Positions 1 through 11,042 of a stretch of 64,000 nt of DNA are shown one piece after another (within the stretch, counting starts at the first letter, position 1; every line of letters starts with the position of its first letter). The notes under the pieces are model-generated. The model ran no database searches and had not been told where the DNA came from. It worked only from the letters and a program-made list of their open reading frames with translations. The position numbers and the translations under genes are program-made. Source of the DNA: Fratercula arctica (Eukaryota > Chordata > Aves > Charadriiformes > Alcidae); NCBI GenBank assembly GCA_947846985.1, contig CANTUZ010000025.1:744001-808000 (forward strand). The letters run 5' to 3'.

Positions 1-899
1 CAGGGCTTCCCTTGGGCCCCCTATCCTTCGCAGGGCTCAGACCTGACCCAGGGCCCTCCCCAGCACTACTTCGACCTTAAAGTGAGCGTCTTGCAGCTTG
101 GTCAGCCCCGATCCGCCTCCATGCTGCGCCCCCTCCTCCCCCTATTGCCCTGGTGCACCGTGTTCCCCCACAATAGCTCTGGTACACCAGCCTCCCACAC
201 CCATAGTATGGTTCTCTCCCAGACCTGTGCACGCCCCCAGTCTTGCCACGGTTTGTGTCACATTTTCTGGGGCTTTCCCAGTTGCAGGGACCCCCAGTCC
301 CTTAGTTACCTTCTTGGTGGTTGTAGCTGTAGTGCCAATTCAAGATGGTGATGTTTGGTGGCAGCTCCATTGTGTAAGACCACCCCCAGACAGAACAACT
401 GCTGCTTCCCTCACCCTCACGATGTTCAGCCACCCCCACCAGCACAGCCTCCACTCACCCATCCAAGGCTGCAGCCCTTTTTGCCACCCCCCCCAGCCCA
501 CAGTTGCAGTCCCACTGGGGACAGCTGGGGCTCCTTGGGCAGCAGAGGTGCACCTCAGTTCCTGAGACAAGCTTGCTGAAAGCTAAAGGGAGGGCCCTGG
601 GGTGCAGAGAAAGGACAATTATTAATGGTACAAGAGAACATATGGAGAGCTTGGGGGTTTGATAAAATAAAAAAACAACAAACCTATCAGGATGACAAGG
701 GCAAAGACTTTGGGAGCACAAGGCAAAGGAAGAGCACAGGTTCACATGGAAAGAATAACCCTGAAGCACACCAAAAAGCTCTGGAAAAACTGTAGGACAA
801 GGGAGAAAGCAAAATAGAAAATTTTGTGGCACATTGCAAGACACATGCAAGGCCCAGGCTTACACAAAAAAGGCACACAGAGGTCTCCGGGGCAACTCT
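1..899. other. GC-rich stretch, no gene recognised (IR1 arm)
   Basis: I see no gene here. Bases 1-600 are C-rich and give open frames only because stop codons are rare. Bases 600-899 are A-rich and unremarkable. The same sequence recurs inverted at 14212-15110. Confidence 0.6.
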
Positions 900-1095
900 A
901 TGTGAACAGAGGGGTCAATGGGTCTGATCCTCTTTAATATTTTCATTCATGAGCTGGAGGATGGGGCAGTGTACCCTCAGCAAGTTTGCAGATGACACAA
1001 AACTGAGGGGAGTGGCTGATAAGCCAGAGGGTTGTGCTTCCATCCAGAGGGACCTCCACAAGCTGGAGAAATGAGCTGCCGGGAACCTCATAATG
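900..1095 (+). mobile_element. CR1 LINE fragment (IR1 left arm)
   Basis: A short piece of CR1 ORF2 around the reverse transcriptase (RT) catalytic box. It reads, with breaks, through the stretch that in other copies encodes N-I-F-x-[12 protein letters not shown] and Q-R-D-L. Both ends are missing. Bases 1096-1330 after it contain nothing I recognise. Confidence 0.8.
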
Positions 1096-1329
1096 TTAAG
1101 TTTTTCAGCCTGTTTTTTCCTTCAAGGGTCAGATTAAGTTCTGGTATTTGAGAGGAAAAACCCCAATCTCACGTGTCTGCGCTTCTGCCCAACCCCTAGA
1201 CTAGAGCCCCGCAAGAAACTCTCAACTTGCCCACCACCTGAGCAGTGTCAGGGTGTCACGCCTGCACGGTATCAGAGACCTCAGATCTGAGAGCATAGAG
1301 TTGAATGCTGGGTGTCACAAGGGAAGGTT

Positions 1330-1764
1330 ACTGTAGTGATCCTAACAAGAAGACTAATGTACAGTTGAGGAGTTAGTGATCCACGTAACAGTTAACCTGA
1401 GAAGGCATATGCCTGTGCTGGGCTATTGTCAGCAAAAAGGATTTGCTCACATTTTTTTCTTCTAGTTCGTGCGTGGGTACTGAAAGAAGGTAGCAGACAT
1501 ACACACTAGCTAAACCCCTTTTATTGCTGGCAATAAAGATGCCTCTCGTCTGGGAGCCTGAGAAGGACCCTGTCTTACAGTCTTGATTCTTTATATACAA
1601 CTTTAAGACTACTCACATATTCATTTTTACAATTTACATAACCTGTTAGCTTTGTCCATGATATCAGTTGTTAACATTCACTTTTCAGTATTTGTTCACA
1701 TGACCACCCCCGTGCAAGCAAGCTTAATGCATATTTACTAGCTGAGTTTGCATTATTTTGTTGC
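1330..1764 (-). mobile_element. Putative retroviral LTR (IR1 left arm)
   Basis: On the minus strand there is a TATA-like tatataaag near 1598, followed about 70 bp later by an aataaa poly(A) signal near 1525, the spacing expected of a U3-R-U5 unit. It abuts the truncated CR1 at about 1765. I cannot fix the outer edge or find a target duplication. The inverted copy is at 13345-13780. Confidence 0.5.
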
Positions 1765-2092
1765 AACCTTGCCACTGGTGTTCCCCAGGGGTCAGTACTG
1801 GGCACAGTCCTGTTCAATATATTAATCAATGAGCTGGATGAAGGGATAGAGGGCACCCTCAGCAAGTTTGCTGATGATACAAAACTGGGGGGGGGGGGGG
1901 GGGGGGGGGGGGGCTAGCACACCAGAAGGCTGTGCCACCATACAGCGAGACCTGGACAGGCTGGAGAGTTGGGCGGAGAGGAACCTTATGAAATTCAACA
2001 AGGGCAAGCGTAGGGCCCTGCACCTGGGGAGGAATAACCCCATGCACCTCTCCAGAGGTCCCTTCCAACCCCTACCACTCCAGGGATGGAGG
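1765..2092 (+). mobile_element. CR1 LINE fragment with a 27-base G run
   Basis: CR1 ORF2 from the V-P-Q-G-S-V-L-G box through F-A-D-D-T-K-L, then M-K-F-N-K-G-K and a jump to the 3' end (gaggtcccttccaacccct). The variable G run after the F-A-D-D box, 8-11 bases in other copies here, is 27 bases long at 1887-1913. The element is 5' truncated and internally deleted. Confidence 0.85.
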
Positions 2093-2094
2093 TG

Positions 2095-2525
2095 ATCCTG
2101 AGCTTGGAGAAAGTGGTGCTCTCTTGAGCCCCTTTGCCTTCCAGAGCCCTAGCCCACGGGATCTCTCCAAGCAGTTTCTTGAAGAGGTCAAAGTTAGCCC
2201 TCCTGAAGTCCAAGGTTGTGATTTTACTCCTTGTTGTTTTGTGCGTACTGCCCATGATCCTGAACTCTGTCTTCTCGTGATCACTACAGCCAAGGCTGCC
2301 CCCAACCTTAATGTCTTCCACCAGTCCCTCTTTGTCAGTACTAGGTCCAGTAGTACACCTCTCCTTGTTGGCTCCTGCACCACCTGAGTCAAAAAGTTAT
2401 CATCAATACATTGGAGGAGCCTCCTGGACTGTACATGCCTGGCTGCGTAGCCTTCCCAGCAGATATCAGGGTGATTGAAGTCCCCCATGAGGACCAAGGC
2501 CTGTGATTGCGAGGCTACTTTCAGC
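2095..2525 (-). mobile_element. CR1 LINE fragment, endonuclease region
   Basis: Minus-strand CR1 ORF2 endonuclease segment, with the conserved L-M-G-D-F-N-H-P-D-I-C-W motif near 2480 and S-D-H-E-K-T-E-F near 2275. The frame is broken near 2360. It is a fragment with neither CR1 end. It directly follows the ADCY10-like exon region on this strand and probably interrupted that gene. Confidence 0.85.
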
Positions 2526-2732
2526 TGTCTCCCCTCACGCTAAGGGCACGGTGGCCTGTGTCTCTGTCCACAGAAGAGGCAAGCTGGAGGAAAAAGTGAG
2601 GCTCTGACCCCAGCGTTTCCCTTCCAAGGCCCCGTCAAGGCATGCCCTATTGCAATGGTGAAGTTGTCCTGCCCAGAGCCAGGCGACTGAGAAGACTCCG
2701 TGCAGCGGGTGCTGGCAAGTGAGGCAACTCAC

Positions 2733-2933
2733 CATGTAGCTGTTGGAGATGTGCAGGTAGGCAGTCGCACACTCCAGAAGATAGTAAAAGGCTCGTCCGG
2801 CATCATCCATTGCCATGTAGTGGCGAGCCAAAGGCACAAGTGTCAATTCCACGATGGTTTGGCATTTTACATGAGTGCATGCTGTTGTGCTTTCCCTTGG
2901 TCTCGCTGGGCAGCTCAGTTGTCTGTTCGCTCT
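2733..2933 (-). pseudogene. ADCY10-like exon (Y-Y-L-L-E-C-A)
   Basis: A 201 nt (67 codon) exon-like block with an ag acceptor just above 2933 and a gtgagt donor just below 2733. It encodes a helical-repeat-like segment ending A-Y-L-H-I-S-N-S-Y-M. The same exon is at 12172-12372 on the plus strand. Confidence 0.55.
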
Positions 2934-3439
2934 CTGCCAGAAGTTACTCCACTGCACTAGTCAGAGCATAGTTCCCAGGGGAAGAAGAGAGCAAAGAATA
3001 CGCAGGCATCACCTAGACTGGTCTTTCTCCCCACAGAGGGCATCAAAAGCCCTTTGTTCAAAGCAGAGCGCGAGCCCACAGGCAGGCATGACTCCTACAG
3101 CTGCTTTGTAGCTAGGGAGAAAAAGACAAGCTGGGCTTTCTGTCACACCCCACAGGCAAACCACCCAGCTCCCTGTGGTGGCTTTTCCCCTGTAGATTTT
3201 GTAGCGCTCCTCTGTAGGAACTGGAAAGCAAGGCCTGCTCCAGTGTTGTGTGACGATCACTAGGAGCCCATGGGCTTCCTCAAGCACTGTCTCATCTCCG
3301 TGGCCAGCTCCCACCCCGCAGAAAGCCTCTTCCCTAAGCTAGAGTCACAACCGGCAGCCAAATGCCAGCGCTTCCTTGGTCTCCTCTGGAGACCCTGAGC
3401 CCACTGCCTTTATAAAGAATCAAACCCTTGTCTGCTCAC

Positions 3440-3479
3440 CGCAAATCCTCCTCCGTGAAAGCCTGCTGCTCTGCAGTGT
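3440..3479 (-). pseudogene. ADCY10-like small exon
   Basis: A 40 nt block with a strong acceptor (ttttctttgcag) and donor (gtgagc). In one frame it reads T-A-E-Q-Q-A-F-T-E-E-D-L. The partner is 11625-11664. Confidence 0.45.
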
Positions 3480-3798
3480 CTGCAAAGAAAACAGGGGGTT
3501 AGACACCTCCTCGCCTACCCCAAGGGAAGAGCTGCTCTCACTCTCCCAGAGGGCTTGCAAAGACCCTTTGCAAGGGTGCTGACACACTGAGGAAAGTCTA
3601 TCGTGGTTGTCCTCAGCTCCTGGGCTTGTCCCTGGCAGACCTACTCCCAGCTTATCCCTAGCACGCACCCCTGGACTCCTGGAGGGCCCAGGCTGCAGAG
3701 CACAGTGCACAGCGCAGCGTACCCCCAGTGGCATGGGTCCTATCCCTCTTCAGCTGTTCTCCGGAGAGCACCAAGGCCTCCCAGCTGCGTGAGTCACC

Positions 3799-4062
3799 CC
3801 GGTCAGCAGGGTCCCGACAGCTCCCTCCATCCTGGGTGCTGGTGGCAGCGAAGTGGTGGAAGGCAACAAAGTCCCCTTGGCTGCAGCTCTTGCATTTGTG
3901 TGTGTGCCGCTCCAGTAAGGCGGCACACTTGTGGTGCAAGGCGACCCGCTGTCTCTCAGGCCACAGCTCGTATGCAGCCTCCCGCAGCAGCGGGAAGCAG
4001 AAGGCTAGGACGCCAGACTGCTGCTCCACAGTACTCGTGCTTGGAGAGGGCCTCTGCACACC
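3799..4062 (-). pseudogene. ADCY10-like exon ([10 protein letters not shown])
   Basis: Acceptor ttgccttgcag above 4062 and a gtgact donor at the lower end. The open frame reads [12 protein letters not shown], then [15 protein letters not shown] and [10 protein letters not shown]. The C-x-x-C-rich stretch is what I associate with ADCY10. The plus-strand copy is 11043-11306. Confidence 0.55.
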
Positions 4063-4424
4063 TGCAAGGCAAAGGGCCTTGGCATCATCCCGAGCTGTGG
4101 ACAGGGCTCAGGGCCGTCCCAGCCAGGGCACGAGAGTCATGCTTTGGTGTGCATCCTTGTCAGCGAAGCAGTGCTGCTGCACACTGAGCCTTGCAGCACA
4201 GGGCAAAAGGGCCCAGCTTGCCTTGCTGATCCTAGCCCAGCCCCGGGGACACAGTGCTCAGCTGCGCTCCAGGCAGGAGCTGGGGATGTTGCTGCCAGCC
4301 CAAGCAAGCCCTGGCCAGTGCTTTCTCCCTGCTCTTGGCAAGGCAGTCCCCAGCCTCCTGAGCTTCCTCCTGCACCACAGGGGAGTCAAAGCTGAATAAA
4401 AGCCTGTCAAAGGCTCCAGGGCAC

Positions 4425-4938
4425 TTGTTACGTCCTGGTCCGATTGTTGGTCCGGGAGGTTCGCAATATTTCCAAGCGTGAGATTAAGACGCAAATGAGG
4501 TCAAATGCTGTCTACTATAGCTTTATTGTTATTCCCCAGCAATAGTCACTGAAGCAAGTGATAGAGTAAAGGCGGAAGTAGAGAAAAGGCAGAAAGGAGA
4601 AGCAGTATTATGGAGCACAGCAAGGGTATAGTAACCACCACAGGCCTGCGGTGTTCCGGCATCTCGTTGATTCGTGATTCTCAAGTCGTGATGGTGGTGA
4701 GGGTCCCCCTTGTGGTGTGGCACGGCACTGGTTTATAGTCGCTGTCGACTTGTAGTTCGACCAATCAGCCTGCCCTTGTTGCTTGAGCAGTGCTTGGTTT
4801 AGCATAGTCATCATGCCACAGCAAGTTTGGAGCAAACAGGACCTGGTTGCTCTGATAACCAAAGGCGTAGACCCTTGGTTGTCACATACGCCACGTAGGC
4901 AGCAGTATTGGGCGGTGTCTGATAATGTGTGTGTGACA
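4425..4938 (-). mobile_element. Putative solo LTR inside the ADCY10-like exon
   Basis: A minus-strand unit with TG...CA ends (tgtcacacacac... to ...cgtaaca) and an aacaataaagc poly(A) signal near 4525. It interrupts the exon that reads V-I-G-P-V-F-T-T-Q-L-L. Exact edges are uncertain, and I found no identical target duplication. Confidence 0.5.
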
Positions 4939-5439
4939 GCAGCTGGGTGGTAAACACTGGCCCGATGACGGCTGCAAACTTCAAAACCATCTGCTTCAGC
5001 AGCTTCATCTGATCCAGTTGAGCCAGCACAATCTCTGTCGAGAAGAAGCAACAATTCTCTCTTGCCTCTTCCCCATGCTGAGGCTGGAGATGCTGGAAAG
5101 TTTCAACACATGAGACAGGGTAGACTTTGGCCTCCTCTCTTCAGGACTGCACCTACTGGGCAATTGCAACCCGGGGTAAGCGTCTTCCAAATGGCTCCGC
5201 TCCTGATGGAATCGCAGGCCACGAGGCCTGGGGAAAAGCGAGACGCTCAAAAAAACGCTCCCCTACAGAGGGTGGGGAGGGCAGGATCCAGCAGGTACAC
5301 GTATCCCAGGATGCGCCCTACCAGATCTGGAGTAGGTTTTTGCCCAACAGTGCACACAGAGAACTTTCCCTACCTCACGGGTGGACTCAGAGCTCCCCAC
5401 AACAGTTGCCTTAACTTGGCCAGACAATCCTATTCCTTT

Positions 5440-7000
5440 CTTTAGGTTTTCTTTTTTTTTTTGGACAAAACGACTTAACAGCAGGAATACTTTAGCATGA
5501 CGTCTCTTCATGGTTCATAACAAATGCCTACGGCCAGAGAGGAGGGCTGCTCATTGAAAGCTCCCCCATCCAGTTCCCTTGGCTACAGGAGGATTTCTGT
5601 GCCAATCCACAGAAAAAAAAAAGAAAAAAAAGAAGAAGGATTTGGTTTGGATTAAGTGCCTTGAGATCAGCATTAGCTGGGGAACTTAAAAAGAGAACAG
5701 CAACACAGAAGCTGCGTTCAAAGTTGGGACAGAGGCAAGTCAAAGCTTTTTCCCAGCAAAGGATTTGTTTCTGTGAGAAAAGGGAGCCATTTTAGCGTTG
5801 CACTGATAACCTTTTCTCTCCTCCCTGCTGATGGAAAGCAGCCAGTAGGCTCACAGGAGGGGAAAGTGGCTGCCCACAGCCGCAGGCCTGTTTCTGGTGG
5901 GACTGGAGACACCTTCACAGCAGAGCCCCCATGCTGAGAGGGTGACTGCAGCACGCAGATGCCCAGCCTCCTTCCAGCCCCTGCCCTGGGAAGGGGCCCC
6001 AGCACAGCCAGTAGAGCAGCGCTTGGCCCCTCACCTTTCAAGGGATTGGGCAGCATGGTGTTCTCCAGGGTCACACCTGGCCTGAGGATGCAGACCCTGC
6101 CATCATTCCCTGCACTGGATCTCAAGGTTGCTGCGAGGGATAAAGCCTCAGGTGGAGTAAGAGAGCACCAAGAAGGCAATTTGCAAAGTGACTCACAGCT
6201 TGCAAACGTTTCACACTTCACTTGGGATGGGACAAGTCCCACCTGACATAGTCCAGTGCCTGTGCTGAACGTGGTGGTCATTAAGCAGAGCAAAACAGTT
6301 CCCACTGCAAGCATTTCTTGGCATAGCCCTCCCAAAGATGTTCTGCCTTCAGACCAGCTTTCCCACACAGTCCTCCAGTCAAAGCTTCCAGACTTCCCAG
6401 GGGATGACTGAATGCCCCGGGGCAGAAAGCAGCAGCATTGCTGCCTCCGACAGTGCTACCTCCACAGCCAGGGAAATTGCTGGCACAAATGCAAAATGTA
6501 GCCTCAGTACTGGCTCTTCCCAAGGCCATGGCACTCTGGCTGGCATTGCTCTCTCGGATGGCATTACCACCATTTTCTTCTGTTGCCAGCACCCTTGTGG
6601 GGATTTATGGTTTGGGATTCAAGTTTCCCGGGCTTGTCCCTCACCTAAAACTGGGGTTTGCTCTCAAGTGAGCTAGCCTTTGGCCAAGTTAAACTACATG
6701 CCCATTAGAATGCCTAAGAAACACCACAAACACATGTGCTCCGGAACAATTTCCCCTGTGTTTTAGCCCTGCAACCCATGCCCTGAGAACGTAGGCCCCT
6801 CTGAGCCACCAGAACTCGCTAGCCCCTGCTTTGGCTGTCCCAACAGCAAGGCGTGCAGGAGCCTGCACCTCTGCCAGACCAAGATCTGACTCTGCCCAGA
6901 TCCATGGGGAAATGATGGGGCAAGATTGAGCTGTGGAGAACATGCCACAGCAACTTGCTAGTCACAGTCAAAGTGCTTACTGATCAGGCTCTCCCAGTTG
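5440..7000. other. Intronic or unrecognised sequence in the IR1 spacer
   Basis: A mostly unique stretch with no element I can name. Open frames here (for example minus 5718-6368) show no recognisable motif. It sits between ADCY10-like coding islands, so intron is the simplest reading. Bases 5260-5360 may hold one more small exon on the minus strand (G-R-I-L-G-Y-V-Y-L-L-D). Confidence 0.4.
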
Positions 7001-7140
7001 TCTTTTGCATTTCAGCTCGCCTCCAGGTGTGGAACAAGAGCATGTTGTTGGGAACAAAGGCAGCACAGCAGCTCCTCACAGTAATATGGGATCCCCGAGC
7101 TTGTTCGGATCAGGAACCCACACAGGACCAGAGCTGGCGG

Positions 7141-7819
7141 TGACCAGCACAAGGAAAATAAGGTGAAACACAATTCAGGTGGGCGGCCAGTCACTCAGGT
7201 GTAACGGGGTAGCCAGCATCTTTGTCACAGCTACATCTCACTTTGGAAAGGGATCGTCCTCCCGCTGCCTTGGGCTTTTGGGCCCCCTGAACTTCCAGCC
7301 TTCACTGAAGTCCATGGGGAAAGAACTGCGGACAACACCCAAAGCACAGAGCAGTGAGCCCTGTCTTTCTTCTCCTCAGGAGCCTAGACCCTCTCTGGCA
7401 ACAGGACGGACCTCTGCCCCAGGGAATCTCCACCACAGGCCAGCCACCCAGACCAAGACCTTTTCTTTTCACACCCAGACACGGCTGGGCTCGAGATTCT
7501 TCCTCCCTTCCTCCCTGTGTGGCAGTGAAGGGCTGACACCTCCCAGGCTGGGTGTCTTGGGAATTGCCCGCACTCAGCTCAACCCTACCAGGGTGAGGCA
7601 TAACAAGCCACCCACATCTGGTACTCGCTAGAGTCAGCGATGCTTCTAGTGGCCCTGTGCTCCCTTGCCTGGGGGGCTGATTCCCTACCATGGTCGACAG
7701 AGGTTCAAGCCCTTGGGAAGAGCTCCCCTGCCTCCAAATTACCTCATCAGATCCCTGAGGATGCTGACCACTCCAAGGTCCTTGCAGACTTTCCGCACAC
7801 AGCCCATCTTTTCTGTAGG
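7141..7819. other. No gene recognised
   Basis: Single-copy-looking sequence between the ADCY10-like block and a truncated CR1. The open frames here are either fused to CR1 (minus 7302-8276) or unsupported. Confidence 0.5.
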
Positions 7820-8719
7820 CCCCCATTAAGTACTGGAAGGCCGCTATAAGGTCTCCCCGGAGCCTTCTCTTCTCCAGGCTGAACAGACCCAACTCTCTCA
7901 GCCTGTCTTCATAGCAGAGGTGCTCCAGCCCTCGGATCATCTTTGTGGCCCTCCGCTGGACCCTCTCCAACAGGTCCATGTCCCTCTTGTGCTGAGGGCT
8001 CCAGAGCTGGACACAGTACTCCAGATGGGGTCTCACAAGAGTGGAGTAGAAGGGTAGAATCACCGCCCTCGACCTGATGGCCATACTTCTTTTGATGCAG
8101 CCCAGGATGCGGTTGGCTTTCTGGGCTGCAAGCTCACATTGCTGGCTCATGTTGAGCTTCTCGTCCACCAGTACTCCCAAGTCCTTCTCCTCAGGGCTGC
8201 TCTCAAGCCTGTATCTGTGCCTAGGATTGCTGCGACCCAAGTGCAGGACCTTGTACTTGGCCTGGTTACATTTCATGAGGTTGGCATGGGCTCACCTCTC
8301 AAGCCTGTCCAGGTCCCTCTGATAGCATCCCTTCCCTCCAGTGTGTTGACCGCACCACACAGCTTGGTGTCATCGGCAAACTTGCTGAGGGTGCACTTAA
8401 TCCCACTGTCCATGCCCCTGACAAACATGTTAAACAGCACTGGTCCCAGTACTGACCCCTGAGGAATGCCACTTGTCACTGGTTTCCACTTGGTCATTGA
8501 GCCATTGACCACAACCCTTTGAGTGCGGCCATCTAGCCAGTTCCTTATCCACCGAGTGGTCCATCCATCAAATCCATGCCTTTCCAATTTAGAGACCAGG
8601 ATGTTGTGCGGGACAGTGTCAAACACGTTGCATAAGTCCAGGTAGATGACGTTGGTTTCTCTCCCCTTATCTACCAATGCTGTGGCAACATCATAGAAGG
8701 CAACCAAATTTGTCAGGCA
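7820..8719 (-). mobile_element. CR1 LINE, 3' portion of a split element
   Basis: Minus-strand CR1 ORF2 from [10 protein letters not shown] near 8715 through the RT boxes ([17 protein letters not shown]) to the region before the 3' end. Its upstream part is at 10272-10945. The two join codon for codon across 8719/10272 (Q-H-G-F-T-K-G-K-S, then C-L-T-N-L), so this is one element interrupted by the CR1 at 8720-10271. The normal 3' tail is missing at 7820. Confidence 0.9.
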
Positions 8720-10271
8720 CATAAGTCTATGGGGCCGGATGGGATTCACCCAAGAGTACTCAGGGAGCTGGCGGGAGAGCTCACCAAGCCTCTCTCCATC
8801 ATTTATCAACAATCTTGGTCAACAGGGGAGGTACCAGATGACTGGAGGGTGGCTAATGTGACGCCCATCTACAAGAAGGGTCGGAAGGAGGATCCGGGGA
8901 ACTACAGGCCTGTCAGCCTGACCTCGGTACCAGGAAAGATCATGGAGAGGATCATCTTGAGTGAGCTCTCACGGCAAGTGCAGGGAGCCAAGGGATCAGG
9001 GCCAGCCAGCATGGGTTTAGGAAAGGGAGGTCCTGCTTAACCAACCTGATCTCCTTCTATGACCATGTGACCTGCCTGCTGGACACGGGGAAGGCTGTGG
9101 ACGTTGTCTATCTGGACTTTGGTAAGGCCTTCGACACCGTCCCCCACAGCGTTCTCCTGGAGAAGCTGGCGAATCATGGCATAGACAAGTGTACTCTTCA
9201 CTGGGTTAAAAACTGGCTGGATGGCCATGCCCAGAGAGTTGCGATTAATGGGGTGAAATCCTCTTGGTGGTCAGTCACCAGTGGTGTCCCTCAGGGCTCA
9301 GTTTTGGGGCCAGTTTTGTTTAATATCTTTATCGATGATCTAGATGAGGGGACTGAGCACACCCTCAGTAAGTTTGCAGATGACATCAAACTAGGTGGGA
9401 GTGTTGATCTGCTTGAGGGTAGGAAGGCTCTACAGAGGGACCTGGACAGGCTGGATCGATGGGCCAAGGCCAACTGTATGAGGTTTAATAAGGCCAAGTG
9501 CCGGGTCCTGCATTTCGGTCACAACCACCCCAAGCAACGCTACAGGCTTGGGGAAGAGTGGCTAGAAAGCTGCCCGGCAGAAAAGGACCTGGGGGTGCTG
9601 GTGGACGGCCAGCTTAACATGAGCCAGCAGTGTGCCCAGGTGGCCAAGAAGGCCAACAGCATTCTGGCTTGTATCAGGAACAGCGTGGCCAGCAGGAGTA
9701 GGGAAGTGATGGTGCCTCTGTACTCGGCCCTGGTGAGGCCTCACCTCGAGTACTATGTTCAGTTCCGGGCCCCTCTGTACAAGAGGGACACTGAAGTGCT
9801 GGAGCGGGTCCAGAGGAGAGCTACCGAGCTGGTGAGGGGTCTGGAGACCAAGCCATATGAGGAGAGGCTGAGGGAACTGGGCATGTTTAGTTTGGAGAAG
9901 AGGAGGCTGAGGGCAGACCTCATTGCCCTCTACAACTACCTGAAAGGAGGGTGTAGAGAGGTGGGTGTTGGCCTCTTTTCCCAGGCGAATAATGACAGGA
10001 CCAGAGGAAATGGTCTGAAGCTGCGGCAGGGGAGGTTTAGATTAGATATTAGGAAGAATGACTTTACTGAAAGAGTGGTCAGGCACTGGAACAGCCTGCC
10101 CAGGGAGGTGGTTGAGTCACCATCCCTAGAGGTATTTAAGAAACGTGTAGATTTGGCACTTCAGGGCATGCTCTAGTGACAGAGATTGTAGGGGGTTTTT
10201 TGTGTGTGTGTATGGTTGGACTCGATGATCTCAAAGGTCCTTTCCAACCATGAAGATTCTATGATTCTATG
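8720..10271 (+). mobile_element. CR1 LINE, 5'-truncated, inserted in another CR1
   Basis: A plus-strand CR1 starting at [11 protein letters not shown] and running to the 3' tail with two attctatg units. Frame 9067-10176 is open for 369 codons and contains [22 protein letters not shown] and the C-terminal region. The flanking CR1 sequence is continuous once this element is removed, so the insertion borders are exact. It is clearly younger than its host CR1. Confidence 0.93.
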
Positions 10272-10945
10272 ATTTGCCTTTGGTGAAGCCATGTTGGCTG
10301 TTGCCAATCAACTCTTTATTTTCCGTGTGCCTTAGCAGACTTTCCAGGAGGATCTGCTCCATGATCTTGCCAGCACAGAGGTGAGGCTGACTGGCCTGTA
10401 GTTCCCTGGGTCCTCCTTTTTTCCCTTTTTGAAAATGGGGGTTATGTTCCCCCTTTTCCAGTCAGCGGGAACTTCACCAGACTGCCACAACTTAGAAACT
10501 TCATCTGCCAGCTCCCTCAGGACCCATGGATGGATTTCATCAGGTCCCATGGACTTATGCACCTTCAGGTTCCTCAGATGGTCCCGAACCTGATCTTCTC
10601 CTAGAGTGGGTGGTTCTTCATTCTCATAGACCCTGCCCTTGCATCCTGCAACTTGGGTGGTGTGGTTGGAGCCCTTGCCGGTGAAGACCAAGGCGAAAAA
10701 GTCATTCAGTACCTCAGCCTTCTCCATATCCTGGGTGACCAGGTCTCCCGTCTCCTCCCGGAGAGGGCCCACATCTTCCCCAGTCTTGCCTTTATCCTTG
10801 ATTTACTTTTAGAAGTTTTTCTTGTTATCCTTGATGTCCCTGGCCAGATTTAATTCTATCTGGGCTTTAGGTTGCCTAATCTGGTTCCTGGCCACTCGGA
10901 CAGTTTCTCTGTATTCCACCCAGTCAACCTGTTCTTGCTTCCACC
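10272..10945 (-). mobile_element. CR1 LINE, 5' portion of the split element
   Basis: Minus-strand CR1 from about W-W-K-Q-E-Q-V-D-W near 10935, through [20 protein letters not shown] and P-G-N-Y-R-P-V-S-L, to H-G-F-T-K-G-K-S at 10272. It ends abruptly at the IR1 right-arm border (10945/10946), so the palindrome breakpoint lies inside CR1 sequence. Confidence 0.9.
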
Positions 10946-11042
10946 AAGGATGCACACCAAAGCATGACTCTCGTGCCCTGGCTGGGACGGCCCTGAGCCC
11001 TGTCCACAGCTCGGGATGATGCCAAGGCCCTTTGCCTTGCAG

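Larger units (their letters stand above)
1..4159. repeat. IR1 left arm (large inverted repeat)
   Basis: This stretch is the reverse complement of 10946-15110. Paired positions sum to about 15105-15110 along the whole arm: 82 pairs with 15028, 3799 with 11306 and 4159 with 10946. Homology already holds at base 1, so the arm probably continues outside the window. The differences I checked are mainly one-base indels, such as a G run of 27 against 22, and an extra A near 2573. The left arm runs without a break into further exons of the ADCY10-like gene at 4160-7140, so it looks like the parental copy. Confidence 0.95.
2733..7140 (-). pseudogene. ADCY10-like (soluble adenylate cyclase) gene remnant
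   Basis: Several minus-strand coding islands with splice-like borders resemble the non-catalytic C-terminal part of ADCY10, which makes cAMP in response to bicarbonate. In transcription order: a segment near 7135-7050 reading F-L-I-R-T-S-S-G-I-P-Y-Y-C-E-E-L-L; an exon starting at 5034 reading I-V-L-A-Q-L-D-Q-M and A-A-V-I-G-P; 4062-3799; 3479-3440; and 2933-2733 reading I-V-E-L, A-R-H-Y and A-F-Y-Y-L-L-E-C-A. Introns remain, so it is a genomic duplicate, not a retrocopy. An LTR at 4425-4938 splits the 5034 exon, and CR1 lies beyond 2733. No catalytic cyclase domains are visible in the window. The family call is from memory of the motifs; the exon-like structure is certain, the name less so. 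Confidence 0.55.

Noticed and set aside
98..565. 155-codon Pro/His/Cys-rich frame, also in the right arm
   Set aside because: C-rich sequence with few stops in any frame; no homology recognised.
3603..4187. 194-codon plus-strand open frame, repeated on the minus strand at 10809-11501
   Set aside because: It is antisense to the ADCY10-like exon and its introns. The long frame comes from GC-rich sequence, and the repeat simply reflects IR1.
5718..6368. 216-codon minus-strand open frame
   Set aside because: No recognisable motif or codon pattern, and it lies between ADCY10-like islands. Intron is more likely.
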